Shown here piece after piece: positions 1-7,498 of a stretch of 12,324 nt of DNA. Position numbers and translations under genes: made by a program. Source of the stretch: Actinomycetota bacterium (lineage in GTDB: Bacteria; Actinomycetota; Thermoleophilia; Gaiellales; Gaiellaceae); assembly GCA_016870235.1 (NCBI GenBank), contig VGCB01000022.1:1-12324 (forward strand), given 5' to 3'. The notes under the pieces were generated by a model, which made no database searches, was not told where the DNA came from, and worked only from the letters and a program-made list of their open reading frames with translations. The stretch's first letter is position 1. Each line of letters starts with the position of its first letter.

Positions 1-1936
1 CGGCGCCACGCGGCTCGGGGCGGTGCGCGGGCTTCGCGGGCGCCGGCGCCTCGTAGGCGCGGCGCGTTCCGAGCGGCGCCCGCTCGTTCAGCTCTGCGAG
101 GGTGATCCCGCCGTACATGCGGTCGGAGAGCTCCTCGAAGACGACCGCGGCGTGCGGGGAGAGGTCGACGTCGAACCGCTCGGCGAGCGCCGAGATCCAG
201 GCGAGCTCGTCGGGGACGGGGGCGAGGGTGGCGCGCCGGAGGCGCTGCAGCCGGCCCTCGAGGTTCCGCATCGTGCCCTCGCGCTCGAGCGCCGCCGTGC
301 CGGGGAGGATGAGGTCGGCCCAGCCGCTCGCGAGCCCGTGGAACATCGAGATCGCGATCACCCGCTCCGCGCGCTCTGCGAGGTCGCGGACGCCGGGCGT
401 GGCGACGGCCTCGTCGCCCGAGACGACGAGGAGCGCGATCGTCCCGGGGTCGCTCTCGTCCGCGTCGTCGGCGGCCGACCAGGCCTCGGAGACGCCGCGG
501 CCGTTGGGCGCGCCGGGAAGGTGGAACGCGGCGCAACCGGGCTTCGCGTCGAAGCCGAGCGCGTGCGCAGCCTCGGCGAGGCGGGCGCCACCGCCGCCGC
601 CGGAACCCGACCAGATCAGCACAGCACGCTCCGAGGCCCGGAGGCGGTCACCGAGCGGGTTGCCCGCGGCGACGAGCTGCTCGAGGGCGTCGGCGCCGCG
701 ACCGACGGGTGTCGGCGCCTCTCCCTCCGGTTGGTACCGCGCGATGACGGCGCCCTTCCGCTTCGCCTCGCGCAGCCAGAGATCGACGAGCGGCGCGCGC
801 TCGACCACCGGGTCGTCGCCGACGACGACGACGAGCGCGGCATCGCCGATCGTGGCCAGCGGGGCCGTGAAGGCGTCGAGCGCCGACGAGGTCGACTCGG
901 GCAGCACCGCCGAGTGGGCCCCGAGCCCCTTCCGCAGCAGGCGGCCGAGGCCGTAGGCGATCTCGATCGTCTCGGAGCCCGAGAGCACGGTGACGATGTG
1001 GCCTGCCGCGCCGCGCAGCAGCTCCTCGGCGCGGTCGATCGCGGCGTCCCACGACACCTCCTCGAGCCCGCGCGCGCCCCGCGCGAGCGGCGCCGTCAGC
1101 CGGTCGGAGGCCGTCAGGTGCGGGTAGGAGAACCGCCCCTTGTCGCAGAGCCACCCGCGGTCGATCTCCGGATGGGCGCGGGAGAGGACGCGCTTCACCT
1201 TGCCCTCGCGGATCGTCGCCGCGACGTTGCAGCCGACGGGGCAGAGGCCGCAGACGGTCGGGACGCTCTGGATGTCCCACGGCCGCGCCTCGAACCGGTA
1301 CTGCGTCGACGTCAGCGCGCCGACCGGGCAGAGCTCGACGATGTTGCCGGAGAAGGGCGCGCGGTAGGGGTCGTCCCCGAACGTCGCGATCTCGGTGTAG
1401 GCGCCGCGGTTCCGGGCCACGAGCTGGTTGTCGCCGGCGACGTCGGAGGAGAAGCGCGTGCAGCGGTAGCAGAGGATGCAGCGCTCGCGGTCGAGCGCGA
1501 TCAGCGGCGAGACGGGGATCGGCTTCTCGAACGTCAGCTTCGGGAACGTCATGCGCGTCGAGCCCGGCCCGTACCGGAACGTCAGGTCCTGGAGCGGGCA
1601 CTCGCCGCCCTTGTCGCACACCGGGCAGTCGAGCGGGTGGTTGACGAGGATGAACTCGAGCGTCGCGTTCTGCCCGTCCGCCGCCTTCTGCGAGGTCGCC
1701 GCCGTCTTCACGACCATCCCGTCCTGCGCGGTCAGCGTGCAGCCGGCCTGGAGCTTCGGCAGCCCCTCCACCTCGACGAGGCACATACGGCAGGCGCCGA
1801 CCGGCGGCCCCAGCCGCGGCTCGTAGCAGAAGACCGGGATCTCGATCCCGGCCTCGGTGGCCGTCTCCACGAGCCCCGTGCCCTTCGGCACCTGGATCTG
1901 CCGGTCGTCGATCGTGAGCGTGACGAGGTCGGTCAT
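1..1936 (-). CDS. nuoG: NADH-quinone oxidoreductase subunit G (N-terminal part, cut by window edge)
   Basis: Largest Fe-S subunit of the peripheral arm of complex I, carrying electrons from NuoF/NuoE towards NuoB. It starts with ATG at 1936, 10 bp after the nuoF stop; 645 codons are visible and the C-terminus lies outside the window. Ligands are readable in order: [2Fe-2S] N1b at C37, C49, C52 and C66; [4Fe-4S] N5 at H100, C104, C107 and C113; N4 at C153, C156, C159 and C203; and a further CxxCxxxC plus distant Cys set (C229, C232, C236, C264) matching the N7 cluster that only some bacterial NuoG proteins keep. From about residue 225 the protein is molybdopterin-oxidoreductase-like, as usual for the family. 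The last visible residues are a Pro/Ala-rich stretch that looks like a linker. No strong Shine-Dalgarno is seen, so translation is probably coupled to nuoF. Confidence 0.97.
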   Translation of the reverse strand, partial: MTDLVTLTIDDRQIQVPKGTGLVETATEAGIEIPVFCYEPRLGPPVGACRMCLVEVEGLPKLQAGCTLTAQDGMVVKTAATSQKAADGQNATLEFILVNHPLDCPVCDKGGECPLQDLTFRYGPGSTRMTFPKLTFEKPIPVSPLIALDRERCILCYRCTRFSSDVAGDNQLVARNRGAYTEIATFGDDPYRAPFSGNIVELCPVGALTSTQYRFEARPWDIQSVPTVCGLCPVGCNVAATIREGKVKRVLSRAHPEIDRGWLCDKGRFSYPHLTASDRLTAPLARGARGLEEVSWDAAIDRAEELLRGAAGHIVTVLSGSETIEIAYGLGRLLRKGLGAHSAVLPESTSSALDAFTAPLATIGDAALVVVVGDDPVVERAPLVDLWLREAKRKGAVIARYQPEGEAPTPVGRGADALEQLVAAGNPLGDRLRASERAVLIWSGSGGGGGARLAEAAHALGFDAKPGCAAFHLPGAPNGRGVSEAWSAADDADESDPGTIALLVVSGDEAVATPGVRDLAERAERVIAISMFHGLASGWADLILPGTAALEREGTMRNLEGRLQRLRRATLAPVPDELAWISALAERFDVDLSPHAAVVFEELSDRMYGGITLAELNERAPLGTRRAYEAPAPAKPAHRPEPRGA

Positions 1937-1946
1937 GCGTCCGCTC

Positions 1947-3290
1947 TCATGCGATGACGGGCAGCGGCTTCGGGATGTGGTGGGCGTGGATCATCCGTTC
2001 GTGCATCTCGACCGGCGCGAGGAGGCCGTCGAGCGAGGCGCCGCCGTCGAACGGGCAGCGGCCGAGGTCGATGTGCGCCTGGAACTCGTCGCGGAACTTC
2101 GCCACGTAGGAGCCGACCGCGATCGCGTCGGAGTCGCCGAGCGGGCAGAGGCACTTGCCGTTGATCCGCTCTGCCACGTCGAGGAGGAGGTCGAGGTCGC
2201 CCTGCTCGCCCCGGCCGTCTTCGATCTTCTGGAGGATGCCGGTCAGCCAGCGGGTGCCGACGCGGCAGGGCGTGCACTTGCCGCATGACTCGTGCTCGTA
2301 GAACTGCGAGACGCGTACGGCGAGCTGCACCATGCAGCAGCGGTCGTCGAGGGCGATCACGGCGGCGGAGCCGATCGCGGTGCCCATGCCGACGAGCGAC
2401 GTGAAGTCGAGATTCGCCCGTTCGGCCTCCTCGGCGGTGAGGATCACGGTCGAGGAGCCGCCGGGGATCACCGCCTTCAGCTTCCGCCCGCCGGGGATCC
2501 CGCCGCCCAGCTCGTAGATGAGATCCTTCAGCGGGTACCCGTGCGGAAGCTCGTAGTTGCCGCCGTTGACGACGTTGCCGGAGAGCGAGAAGACGCGGGT
2601 GCCCGTCGAATTCTCGACGCCGATCTTCGCGTACTCCGCGCCCCCGAGCTCGAGCACGGTCGTCGCGGTCGCCACCGACTCGACGTTGTTGACCGCCGTC
2701 GGCGAGGCGTAGAGGCCGGCCACGGCCGGGAACGGCGGCTTCGTCCGCGGCTGCCCGCGCTTGCCCTCGAGCGACTCGAGGAGCGCGGTCTCCTCGCCGC
2801 AGATGTAGGCGCCGGCACCGCGATGGACGACGACGGTGACGTCGCCGATCAGCCCGGGCTTCGCGTGCATCTGCTCGAGCGCCTCGACGAGCACCTCGAA
2901 CTCGCGCTCGTACTCGCCGCGGATGTAGACGAACACGTGCTTCGCCTGGATCGCATGCGCGCCGATGAGGCAGCCCTCGAGGAAGCGGAACGGGACGCGG
3001 AGGAGGATCTCGCGGTCCTTGAACGTCCCCGGCTCCGACTCGTCGGCGTTGATCACGAGGTAGTGCGGCTTCGCGAGCTGCTCGGGCTTCGGCACGAAGC
3101 CCCACTTGGCGCCCGTCGGGAAGAACGCGCCGCCGCGGCCGCGCAGGTTCGACGTCTTCAGCTCCTCGATCACCGCGTCCGGCGCCATCGCGCGCGCCTT
3201 CGCGAGCGCCTGGAAGCCGCCGGTGCGCTCGTAGTCCGCGATCCTGGTGATCGCGCCCCCGTCGGTGCCGGCGAAGACGAGCTCGGTCAT
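1947..3290 (-). CDS. nuoF: NADH-quinone oxidoreductase subunit F (FMN- and NADH-binding)
   Basis: Catalytic subunit that oxidises NADH at FMN and passes electrons to the Fe-S chain. The product is 447 aa, a normal family length. The glycine-rich nucleotide/FMN motif GRGGAFFPTG is at residues 51-60; the family usually has GAGFPTG, so there is a Phe in place of the second Gly. ESEPGTFKDRE (84-94) and GAYICGEETALLESLEG (160-176) are typical NuoF blocks. The N3 [4Fe-4S] ligands are C336, C339 and C342 in ESCGKCTPCR plus C382 in CPLGD; C380 is an extra Cys. The frame is open further upstream, but the ATG at 3290 is chosen because a GGAGG (3298-3302, reverse strand) lies 7 nt before it and it overlaps the nuoE stop as ATGA, implying translational coupling. 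Confidence 0.98.
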   Translation of the reverse strand: MTELVFAGTDGGAITRIADYERTGGFQALAKARAMAPDAVIEELKTSNLRGRGGAFFPTGAKWGFVPKPEQLAKPHYLVINADESEPGTFKDREILLRVPFRFLEGCLIGAHAIQAKHVFVYIRGEYEREFEVLVEALEQMHAKPGLIGDVTVVVHRGAGAYICGEETALLESLEGKRGQPRTKPPFPAVAGLYASPTAVNNVESVATATTVLELGGAEYAKIGVENSTGTRVFSLSGNVVNGGNYELPHGYPLKDLIYELGGGIPGGRKLKAVIPGGSSTVILTAEEAERANLDFTSLVGMGTAIGSAAVIALDDRCCMVQLAVRVSQFYEHESCGKCTPCRVGTRWLTGILQKIEDGRGEQGDLDLLLDVAERINGKCLCPLGDSDAIAVGSYVAKFRDEFQAHIDLGRCPFDGGASLDGLLAPVEMHERMIHAHHIPKPLPVIA

Positions 3291-3757
3291 CCGCGGACCT
3301 CCTTCACGATCCCGGGCACGTGGTCGGCCTTCACGTGCAAGCGATGCCGGTTGTTGACCGCGACGATCGTCGCCCAGCCGCAGCCGCCGAGACACTCGAC
3401 CGTCCGCAGCGTGAAGGCGCCGTCGGGCGTCGTCTCGCCGCACGCGATCCCGAGCTCGCGCTCGAACGCGTCGACCACGTCCTGCGCCCCGCACACGCCG
3501 CAGGAGATGTTCGTGCAGACCTCGATCATCGTGCGGCCCACCGGCTCGAGCCGGAACATGTCGTAGAACGACGCGATCGAGAGGCAGTACGCGGGCGTCG
3601 TCTCGAGCGCGTCCGCGACGAGCCGGAACGCCTCCTCGGGCAGCCAGCCGCCGTGCTCGGACTGCGCGAGCTGCAACGCCGGCATCACCGCCGAGCGCGC
3701 GTCCGGGTAGCGGTCGCGCAGCTCCTGGATCCGGTCGTGGAGCGTCGTCTCGGCCAT
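3287..3757 (-). CDS. nuoE: NADH-quinone oxidoreductase subunit E (24 kDa, [2Fe-2S] N1a)
   Basis: Thioredoxin-like [2Fe-2S] subunit that pairs with NuoF in the NADH dehydrogenase module. The product is 156 aa. The N1a ligands are C81 and C86 (CTNISC) and C122 and C126 (ECLGGC), with the expected CxxxxC and CxxxC spacing. The N-terminal helical part (residues 1-60, with ALQLAQSEHGGWLPEEA) is typical of the family. An additional Cys (C89) follows the first ligand pair. The ATG at 3757 shares one base with the nuoD stop (TGATG), and the gene end overlaps the nuoF start by four bases. There is no well-placed Shine-Dalgarno for nuoE itself, so reinitiation after nuoD is the likely mode of translation. 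The frame remains open upstream across nuoD, but that part matches nothing. Confidence 0.97.
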   Translation of the reverse strand: MAETTLHDRIQELRDRYPDARSAVMPALQLAQSEHGGWLPEEAFRLVADALETTPAYCLSIASFYDMFRLEPVGRTMIEVCTNISCGVCGAQDVVDAFERELGIACGETTPDGAFTLRTVECLGGCGWATIVAVNNRHRLHVKADHVPGIVKEVRG

Positions 3758-5037
3758 CAGCGGTCGGTGTCTCCCATCACCGGGTCGAGCGAGGCCGCGA
3801 TCGCGATCAGGTCGGCGATCAGGGCGCCGCGCACGCACGTCGCCGTCGCCTGCAGCGCCGCGAAGCTGGGGGCGCGGAAGTGCACGCGCCACGGCTTCGG
3901 GCCGCCGTCGGAGACGAGGTAGCAGCCGCACTCGCCGCGGGCGGACTCGATCGCGACGTACACCTCGCCCTCGGGCACGACGTAGCCCTCGGTGACGATC
4001 TTGAAGTGGTGAATCAGGCTCTCCATCGAGGTGTGGAGCTCCTCGCGCGGAGGCAGGACGACCTTGCGGTCGTCGGCGATCCACGGAGCGCCGCGGAGCT
4101 GCTCGAGCCGGTCGAGGCACTGCGAGACGATGCGCGTCGACTGGCGCATCTCGTCCATGTGCACCTTGTAACGGTCGTACACGTCGCCGTTCGGGTACAC
4201 GGGCACCTCGAAGCTCACCTCCGGGTAGCGGAGGTACGGCATGTCGCGGCGCAGGTCCCAGTCGACGCCCGAAGCACGCAGCATCGGCCCCGTCTGCCCG
4301 AGCGCGATCGCGTCCTCGGCCGAGAGGAGGCCGATCCCCTTCGTCCGCTCGAGCCAGATCGCGTTCCGGTCGAGGAGCGCCTCGTACTCGTTGACGGCCT
4401 TCGGCATCCGGGCGCAGAAGGCCCGCGCCTGGGCGAAGAACCCCTCCGGGATGTCCTCCGCGAGACCGCCGGCCTGGAAGTAGCGCGTGTGCATCCGCAC
4501 GCCGGTCACCATCTCGAACAGGTCGAGCAGCATCTCCCGCTCGCGGAACGCGTACCACCAGGCGGTGATCGCGCCGATCTCGAGCGCCGACGTCCCGAAC
4601 CACACGAGGTGCGAGTGGATCCGGTTCAGCTCGGCCAGGCACATGCGCATCCACTGCGCCTTCTCCGGCGTCTCGAGGCCGAGGAGCTTCTCGATCGCGA
4701 GTACGAACACCATCTCGTTCGCCTGGAAGGAGAGGTAGTCGATCCGCTCCGGATAGGTGATCGCCTTCCAGTAGGTCTTCTGCTCCATCGTCTTCTCGAA
4801 GCCCGTGTGCAGGTAGCCGATCACCGCGCGGATGCCGGCGACCTGCTCGCCGTCGAGGTCGACGATGAGGCGGAGCACCCCGTGCGTCGACGGGTGGTTC
4901 GGCCCGAAGTTGATCGTGAGGATGTCGTCGAGGTCGTGCTTCGTCGGGTCGATCTCGAGGATCGTCGGGCACGGCGACGGGATCCTGGTCCCCTCGTAGA
5001 TGCGCGGCCGTTCCAGGCTTCTCACTGGCTCGAGCAC
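3757..5037 (-). CDS. nuoD: NADH-quinone oxidoreductase subunit D (49 kDa)
   Basis: Subunit that, with NuoB, forms the quinone-reduction site of complex I. The product is 426 aa. Family landmarks are TINFGPNHPSTHGVLR (41-56), whose histidines line the quinone pocket in characterised homologues; LHTGFEKTMEQKTYWKAIT (76-94); ESARGECGCYLVSDGG (364-379); and the C-terminal DPVMGDTDR. The GECGCYL block carries two Cys where many homologues have non-Cys residues. An in-frame TAG at 5053-5055 (reverse strand) limits the start, so the first possible initiator is the GTG at 5037, with a second GTG at 5025. A GAAGG element sits 3 nt before the first and 15 nt before the second, so the exact start is uncertain. 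It is separated from nuoC by 76 bp, the longest gap in the operon. Confidence 0.97.
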   Translation of the reverse strand: MLEPVRSLERPRIYEGTRIPSPCPTILEIDPTKHDLDDILTINFGPNHPSTHGVLRLIVDLDGEQVAGIRAVIGYLHTGFEKTMEQKTYWKAITYPERIDYLSFQANEMVFVLAIEKLLGLETPEKAQWMRMCLAELNRIHSHLVWFGTSALEIGAITAWWYAFREREMLLDLFEMVTGVRMHTRYFQAGGLAEDIPEGFFAQARAFCARMPKAVNEYEALLDRNAIWLERTKGIGLLSAEDAIALGQTGPMLRASGVDWDLRRDMPYLRYPEVSFEVPVYPNGDVYDRYKVHMDEMRQSTRIVSQCLDRLEQLRGAPWIADDRKVVLPPREELHTSMESLIHHFKIVTEGYVVPEGEVYVAIESARGECGCYLVSDGGPKPWRVHFRAPSFAALQATATCVRGALIADLIAIAASLDPVMGDTDR

Positions 5038-5057
5038 CTGCCTTCGGCCCCGCTAGA

Positions 5058-5070
5058 GGCGCTACGCGCC
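5058..5070 (-). other. small hairpin in the nuoC-nuoD gap
   Basis: GGCGC-TAC-GCGCC forms a 5-bp stem with a 3-nt loop in the only sizeable gap of the operon, just upstream of the nuoD start. There is no T-run, so a terminator is unlikely. It could be an mRNA processing or stability element, or chance in such GC-rich DNA. Confidence 0.25.
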
Positions 5071-5113
5071 CCTGAACCTCGAGAAATGAAGAGGACGATT
5101 GGCGTGTGCACGA

Positions 5114-5662
5114 TCAGTCCTCGCCCGAGAAGCGGACGGGCTCGCCGCCGATCGGGTAGTCCTTGCGGAGCGGGTGCCCTTCCCAGTCGTCGTCCATGAG
5201 GATCCGGCGCATGTTGGGATGGCCGCGGAACGCGATGCCCATGAGGTCGTAGACCTCGCGCTCGTACCAGTCGGCCGCCGGCCAGACCGGCACGACCGAG
5301 TCGACGTCGTCGCCGTCGTCGACCCACGCCTGGACGCGCACGCGGGCAGGGTTGTCGGGGCGCAGCGCGAGCAGGTGGTAGTTGACGCTGAAGCGCTTCG
5401 GCCTCGGGTCGGGAAGGCGGGTGAAGCCCTGCGTGCCGGGCCCGTGCATGTCGCGGCCGGCGTTCGTCCCGATGTACCCGGAGACCCCCTTCTCGCCCCA
5501 GCCCAGGTAGTCGGTGGCGCAGAGGTCGACGAGCATGTTGAACCCCTCGGCGTCGCGCAGGTGGGCGCACGCCTCGACGACACGTGCGGGATCGACGACC
5601 AACGTCGTCTCGCCGCGGTCTTCGCGCGTCTCCACCAGGCCGGGCACCGCCTCGTACGCCAT
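5114..5662 (-). CDS. nuoC: NADH-quinone oxidoreductase subunit C (30 kDa)
   Basis: Structural subunit of the connecting module, contacting NuoB and NuoD. The product is 182 aa. The complex I 30-kDa signature is complete in the C-terminal half: WYEREVYDLMGIAFRGHPN (132-150), RRIL, then WEGHPLRKDYPIGGEP (160-175). Residues of about 53-90 form an extra Gly-rich segment (GWGEKGVSGYIGTNAGRD and following) inserted between DLCATDYLG and RFSVNYHLLAL, where most NuoC proteins have a short loop. The ATG at 5662 is 2 nt after the nuoB stop and is preceded by GGAG (5668-5671, reverse strand) with 5-nt spacing. The gene is co-transcribed with nuoB, judging by the spacing. Confidence 0.97.
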   Translation of the reverse strand: MAYEAVPGLVETREDRGETTLVVDPARVVEACAHLRDAEGFNMLVDLCATDYLGWGEKGVSGYIGTNAGRDMHGPGTQGFTRLPDPRPKRFSVNYHLLALRPDNPARVRVQAWVDDGDDVDSVVPVWPAADWYEREVYDLMGIAFRGHPNMRRILMDDDWEGHPLRKDYPIGGEPVRFSGED

Positions 5663-5664
5663 GT

Positions 5665-6237
5665 CTACTCCGCAACTCCCCTAATCGAATAGGCCGGCGG
5701 CACGCCGGCCCGGATCTTCTCGTGCAGGCGCACGATCCCCTCGACGAGCGCGTCCGGGCGCGGCGGGCAGCCGGGCACGTGGATGTCGACCGGGACGATC
5801 TTGTCGACGCCCTGGAGGATCGTGTAGTTGTTGAACATCCCGCCCGAGCTCGCGCAGGCACCCATCGCGATCACCCACTTCGGCTCGAGCATCTGGTCGT
5901 ACACCTGACGGAGCGGCGCCGCCATCTTGTGCGTGACCCGACCCGAGACGATCAGCAGGTCGGCCTGCCGCGGCGAGGAGGAGAACCGCTCCATCCCGAA
6001 GCGCGCGATGTCGTAGCGGGACGAGACGATCGACATCATCTCGATCGCGCAGCACGCGAGCCCGAACGTGTCGGGCCACATCGAGCTCGACTGCGACCAC
6101 GCGACGGCCTTCTCGACCGTGGTCAGCAGGAGCGCGTCCTCGATCTTCTCGACCTCGCGCTCGAATACGCCCGGGCCGCGCGCGTTGAGGACGCTCTCGC
6201 TCTTCAGGCCCGCTTTCGCGAGCGGTCGCTCCGACAC
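5665..6237 (-). CDS. nuoB: NADH-quinone oxidoreductase subunit B (PSST, cluster N2)
   Basis: Holds cluster N2, the terminal Fe-S centre that reduces quinone. The product is 190 aa if it starts at the GTG at 6237. The N2 ligands are the adjacent pair C62-C63 (GLACCAIEM), C128 ([12 protein letters not shown]) and C157 ([11 protein letters not shown]), all in the family context. [21 protein letters not shown] (75-95) is also diagnostic. The reading frame stays open far upstream, but that part overlaps nuoA in another frame and is not conserved; GTG 6237 is the first plausible initiator after the nuoA stop, 20 bp downstream of it. No convincing Shine-Dalgarno precedes it. Confidence 0.96.
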   Translation of the reverse strand: MSERPLAKAGLKSESVLNARGPGVFEREVEKIEDALLLTTVEKAVAWSQSSSMWPDTFGLACCAIEMMSIVSSRYDIARFGMERFSSSPRQADLLIVSGRVTHKMAAPLRQVYDQMLEPKWVIAMGACASSGGMFNNYTILQGVDKIVPVDIHVPGCPPRPDALVEGIVRLHEKIRAGVPPAYSIRGVAE

Positions 6238-6257
6238 GACGGGGAGCTGGCGCCGCC

Positions 6258-6644
6258 TCACTTCCACTCGAGCGCCCCCTTGCGCCAGACGTAGACGTAC
6301 GCGACGCCGAGGATGCCCATGAAGACGAGGAACTCCACCAGCCCGAACCACCCGAGCGCGTTCAGCTGCACCGCGAGCGGGTACAGGAACACGATCTCGA
6401 TGTCGAAGAGGATGAACAGCATCGCCGTCAAGTAGAAGCTGACGGTGAAGCGCCGCTCCTTCGCCGGCGATCCTTCCGAGACGCCCGACTCGAACGGGAT
6501 CATCCGCTGCCGGTTTCGCGTCACCGGGCGCCGCGGAAGCACGAACGAGAGAGCGATCATGGTCGCGGGGATTGCCGCCGCGAAGAGCCCGTAGAACAGG
6601 ATCGGGAGCCAGTTCGAGAGCACGGTCGGCTCGGAACCTAGCAC
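6258..6644 (-). CDS. nuoA: NADH-quinone oxidoreductase subunit A
   Basis: Small membrane subunit at the junction of the peripheral and membrane arms of complex I. The product is 128 aa, typical length. Three hydrophobic segments are visible, at about residues 13-36, 67-91 and 97-119. The family marker [12 protein letters not shown] (80-91), with its acidic residues inside the second segment, is intact, and [11 protein letters not shown] (47-57) matches the conserved loop after helix 1. The GTG at 6644 has a short GGGG 4 nt upstream; a second in-frame GTG at codon 8 lacks such an element. It is the first gene of the operon, so the nuo promoter should lie in the 139-bp spacer shared with the divergent Fe-S carrier gene. 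Confidence 0.96.
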   Translation of the reverse strand: MLGSEPTVLSNWLPILFYGLFAAAIPATMIALSFVLPRRPVTRNRQRMIPFESGVSEGSPAKERRFTVSFYLTAMLFILFDIEIVFLYPLAVQLNALGWFGLVEFLVFMGILGVAYVYVWRKGALEWK

Positions 6645-6783
6645 GTGTCCCCGCCGTCACGAACACCACCGGATTTCCGCTTGTTGCGGTCGATACGAGT
6701 GTCACTAAGTTCTGTGCGCGCCGTGCCGATACCCATGTACGGGAATAGCGACGCGGGCGACCCCGTTCGCTACCCTTGAGTCC
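6645..6783. promoter_or_regulatory. divergent promoter region, nuo operon / hesB-erpA
   Basis: A 139-bp spacer between two divergent start codons, so both promoters should be here. On the plus strand a TACCCT hexamer (6771-6776), fitting the actinobacterial -10 pattern TANNNT, lies 7 nt before the ATG at 6784; no Shine-Dalgarno precedes that ATG, so the transcript may be leaderless. On the minus strand I see no clean -35/-10 pair. The spacer is richer in A/T than the flanking genes around 6670-6715. Confidence 0.5.
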
Positions 6784-7203
6784 ATGGAGATCACCGAGCA
6801 CGCCACCGACCTCTCGCTCACGCTCACGCCGACGGCTGCTTCGAAGGTCAAGGAGCTGATGGCGGAGGAGCCCGACGCCGACGAGCTCGTGCTGCGCGTC
6901 GCGATCCAGGGCGGCGGCTGCTCCGGCTTCCAGTACGGCCTCGGCTTCGACTCCGGCGTCGCCGACGGCGACCGCGAGCTCTCACTCGAGGGCGTCCGCG
7001 TCGTCGTCGACCCCTACAGCGCGCCGTACCTCCAGGGCGCCACGATCGACTATCTGAACGGCCTCCAGGAGTCCGGGTTCAAGATCGAGAACCCGAACGC
7101 GGTCTCCTCCTGCGGCTGTGGCCACTCCTTCCAGGTCGCCGAGGGCGAAGAGCTGCCTGAAGGCACCCAGATGGGCGGCTGCGGCTCGGGCTGTTCTCAC
7201 TAG
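6784..7203 (+). CDS. erpA: HesB/IscA-family iron-sulfur cluster carrier (ErpA-like)
   Basis: A-type carrier that receives Fe-S clusters from the assembly machinery and delivers them to apo-proteins. The product is 139 aa. The three invariant cysteines are present: C46 in [11 protein letters not shown] and C110/C112 in SSCGCGHSF. The core [19 protein letters not shown] and the later [11 protein letters not shown] block are standard for the family. The protein is longer than the usual 105-120 aa, having about 10 extra residues at the N-terminus and a tail of about 20 residues ending GGCGSGCSH, with two further cysteines (C133, C137) and a His. It is divergent from the nuo operon, whose products need at least eight Fe-S clusters, so serving complex I is a reasonable inference. 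ErpA rather than another A-type carrier is the likeliest name but is not certain. Confidence 0.9.
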   Translation: MEITEHATDLSLTLTPTAASKVKELMAEEPDADELVLRVAIQGGGCSGFQYGLGFDSGVADGDRELSLEGVRVVVDPYSAPYLQGATIDYLNGLQESGFKIENPNAVSSCGCGHSFQVAEGEELPEGTQMGGCGSGCSH

Positions 7204-7252
7204 GCTCTGGCCGTGCCGAGTCGGGCTGGCAACTTGGGTCTGACATCCCGGG

Positions 7253-7351
7253 CCTGAAGCCGGGAACCTGCGGTTCCCTGGGACCCCTCCCTTGCGATCG
7301 GGTCTGGCGCCGTGCCCGTGCCTCTTCCGCGTCTGGCTTCAGCCAGACGCG
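7253..7351 (-). repeat. composite extragenic palindromic repeat, copy L (intact)
   Basis: Read on the minus strand it consists of a perfect palindrome with arms CGCGTCTGGCT and AGCCAGACGCG around a GA loop (7328-7351), then about 45 nt of spacer, then a GGGAGGGGTCCC block and a GGGAACC-TGC-GGTTCCC hairpin (7262-7278), ending in GGCTTCAGG (7253-7261). The same order of motifs recurs in copy R on the opposite strand. The hairpin at 7262-7278 lies 59 bp after the erpA stop and could help end its transcript, though it has no T-run. Confidence 0.75.
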
Positions 7352-7415
7352 TCTGCAGGAACAAGGCAGTCTGGACGGGATCGGGCGTCGGTGTGCTTCC
7401 AGGCTCCTTGGCTAT

Positions 7416-7430
7416 CAACGGCGTCCGTTG
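7416..7430. other. short hairpin between the two palindromic repeats
   Basis: CAACGG-CGT-CCGTTG is a perfect 6-bp stem with a 3-nt loop, lying just before the interrupted repeat copy. It has no T-run and no assigned role. It may be part of the same repeat array. Confidence 0.3.
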
Positions 7431-7433
7431 GTT

Positions 7434-7447
7434 CGCGTCTGGCTGAA
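7434..7447 (+). repeat. composite palindromic repeat, copy R, left fragment (split by IS)
   Basis: Contains the left palindrome arm CGCGTCTGGCT plus GAA. Joined to position 9083, which removes the IS and one CTGAA, it recreates the 11-bp-armed palindrome with a GA loop that is also seen, in reverse orientation, at 7328-7351. Confidence 0.75.
7443..7447. repeat. target-site duplication, left (CTGAA)
   Basis: CTGAA immediately precedes the IS left end and is repeated exactly at 9078-9082 after the right end. A 5-bp duplication fits the 4-5 bp known for IS1380-family elements. Confidence 0.85.
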
Positions 7448-7460
7448 CCTGGATCCACCG
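7448..7460 (+). repeat. IS terminal inverted repeat, left
   Basis: CCTGGATCCACCG; 12 of 13 bases match the right end read in reverse complement. The CCACC inside it can also pair with GGTGG at 7463-7467. Confidence 0.85.
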
Positions 7461-7498
7461 TTGGTGGTGGTGGGTTCTGTCCGGTGGTGGGGTGAGAA

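Noticed and set aside
23..1957. 644-codon plus-strand open frame opposite nuoG
   Set aside because: Arg/Glu/Ala-rich low-complexity translation with no family resemblance; it is the mirror of the strongly supported nuoG in GC-rich DNA.
2292..3566. 424-codon plus-strand open frame opposite nuoF and nuoE
   Set aside because: Composition typical of antisense frames in high-GC genes. The opposite strand encodes complete NuoF and NuoE with all cofactor ligands.
3880..5199. 439-codon plus-strand open frame opposite nuoD
   Set aside because: No recognisable motif, and it spans an intergenic gap on the coding strand; an antisense shadow.
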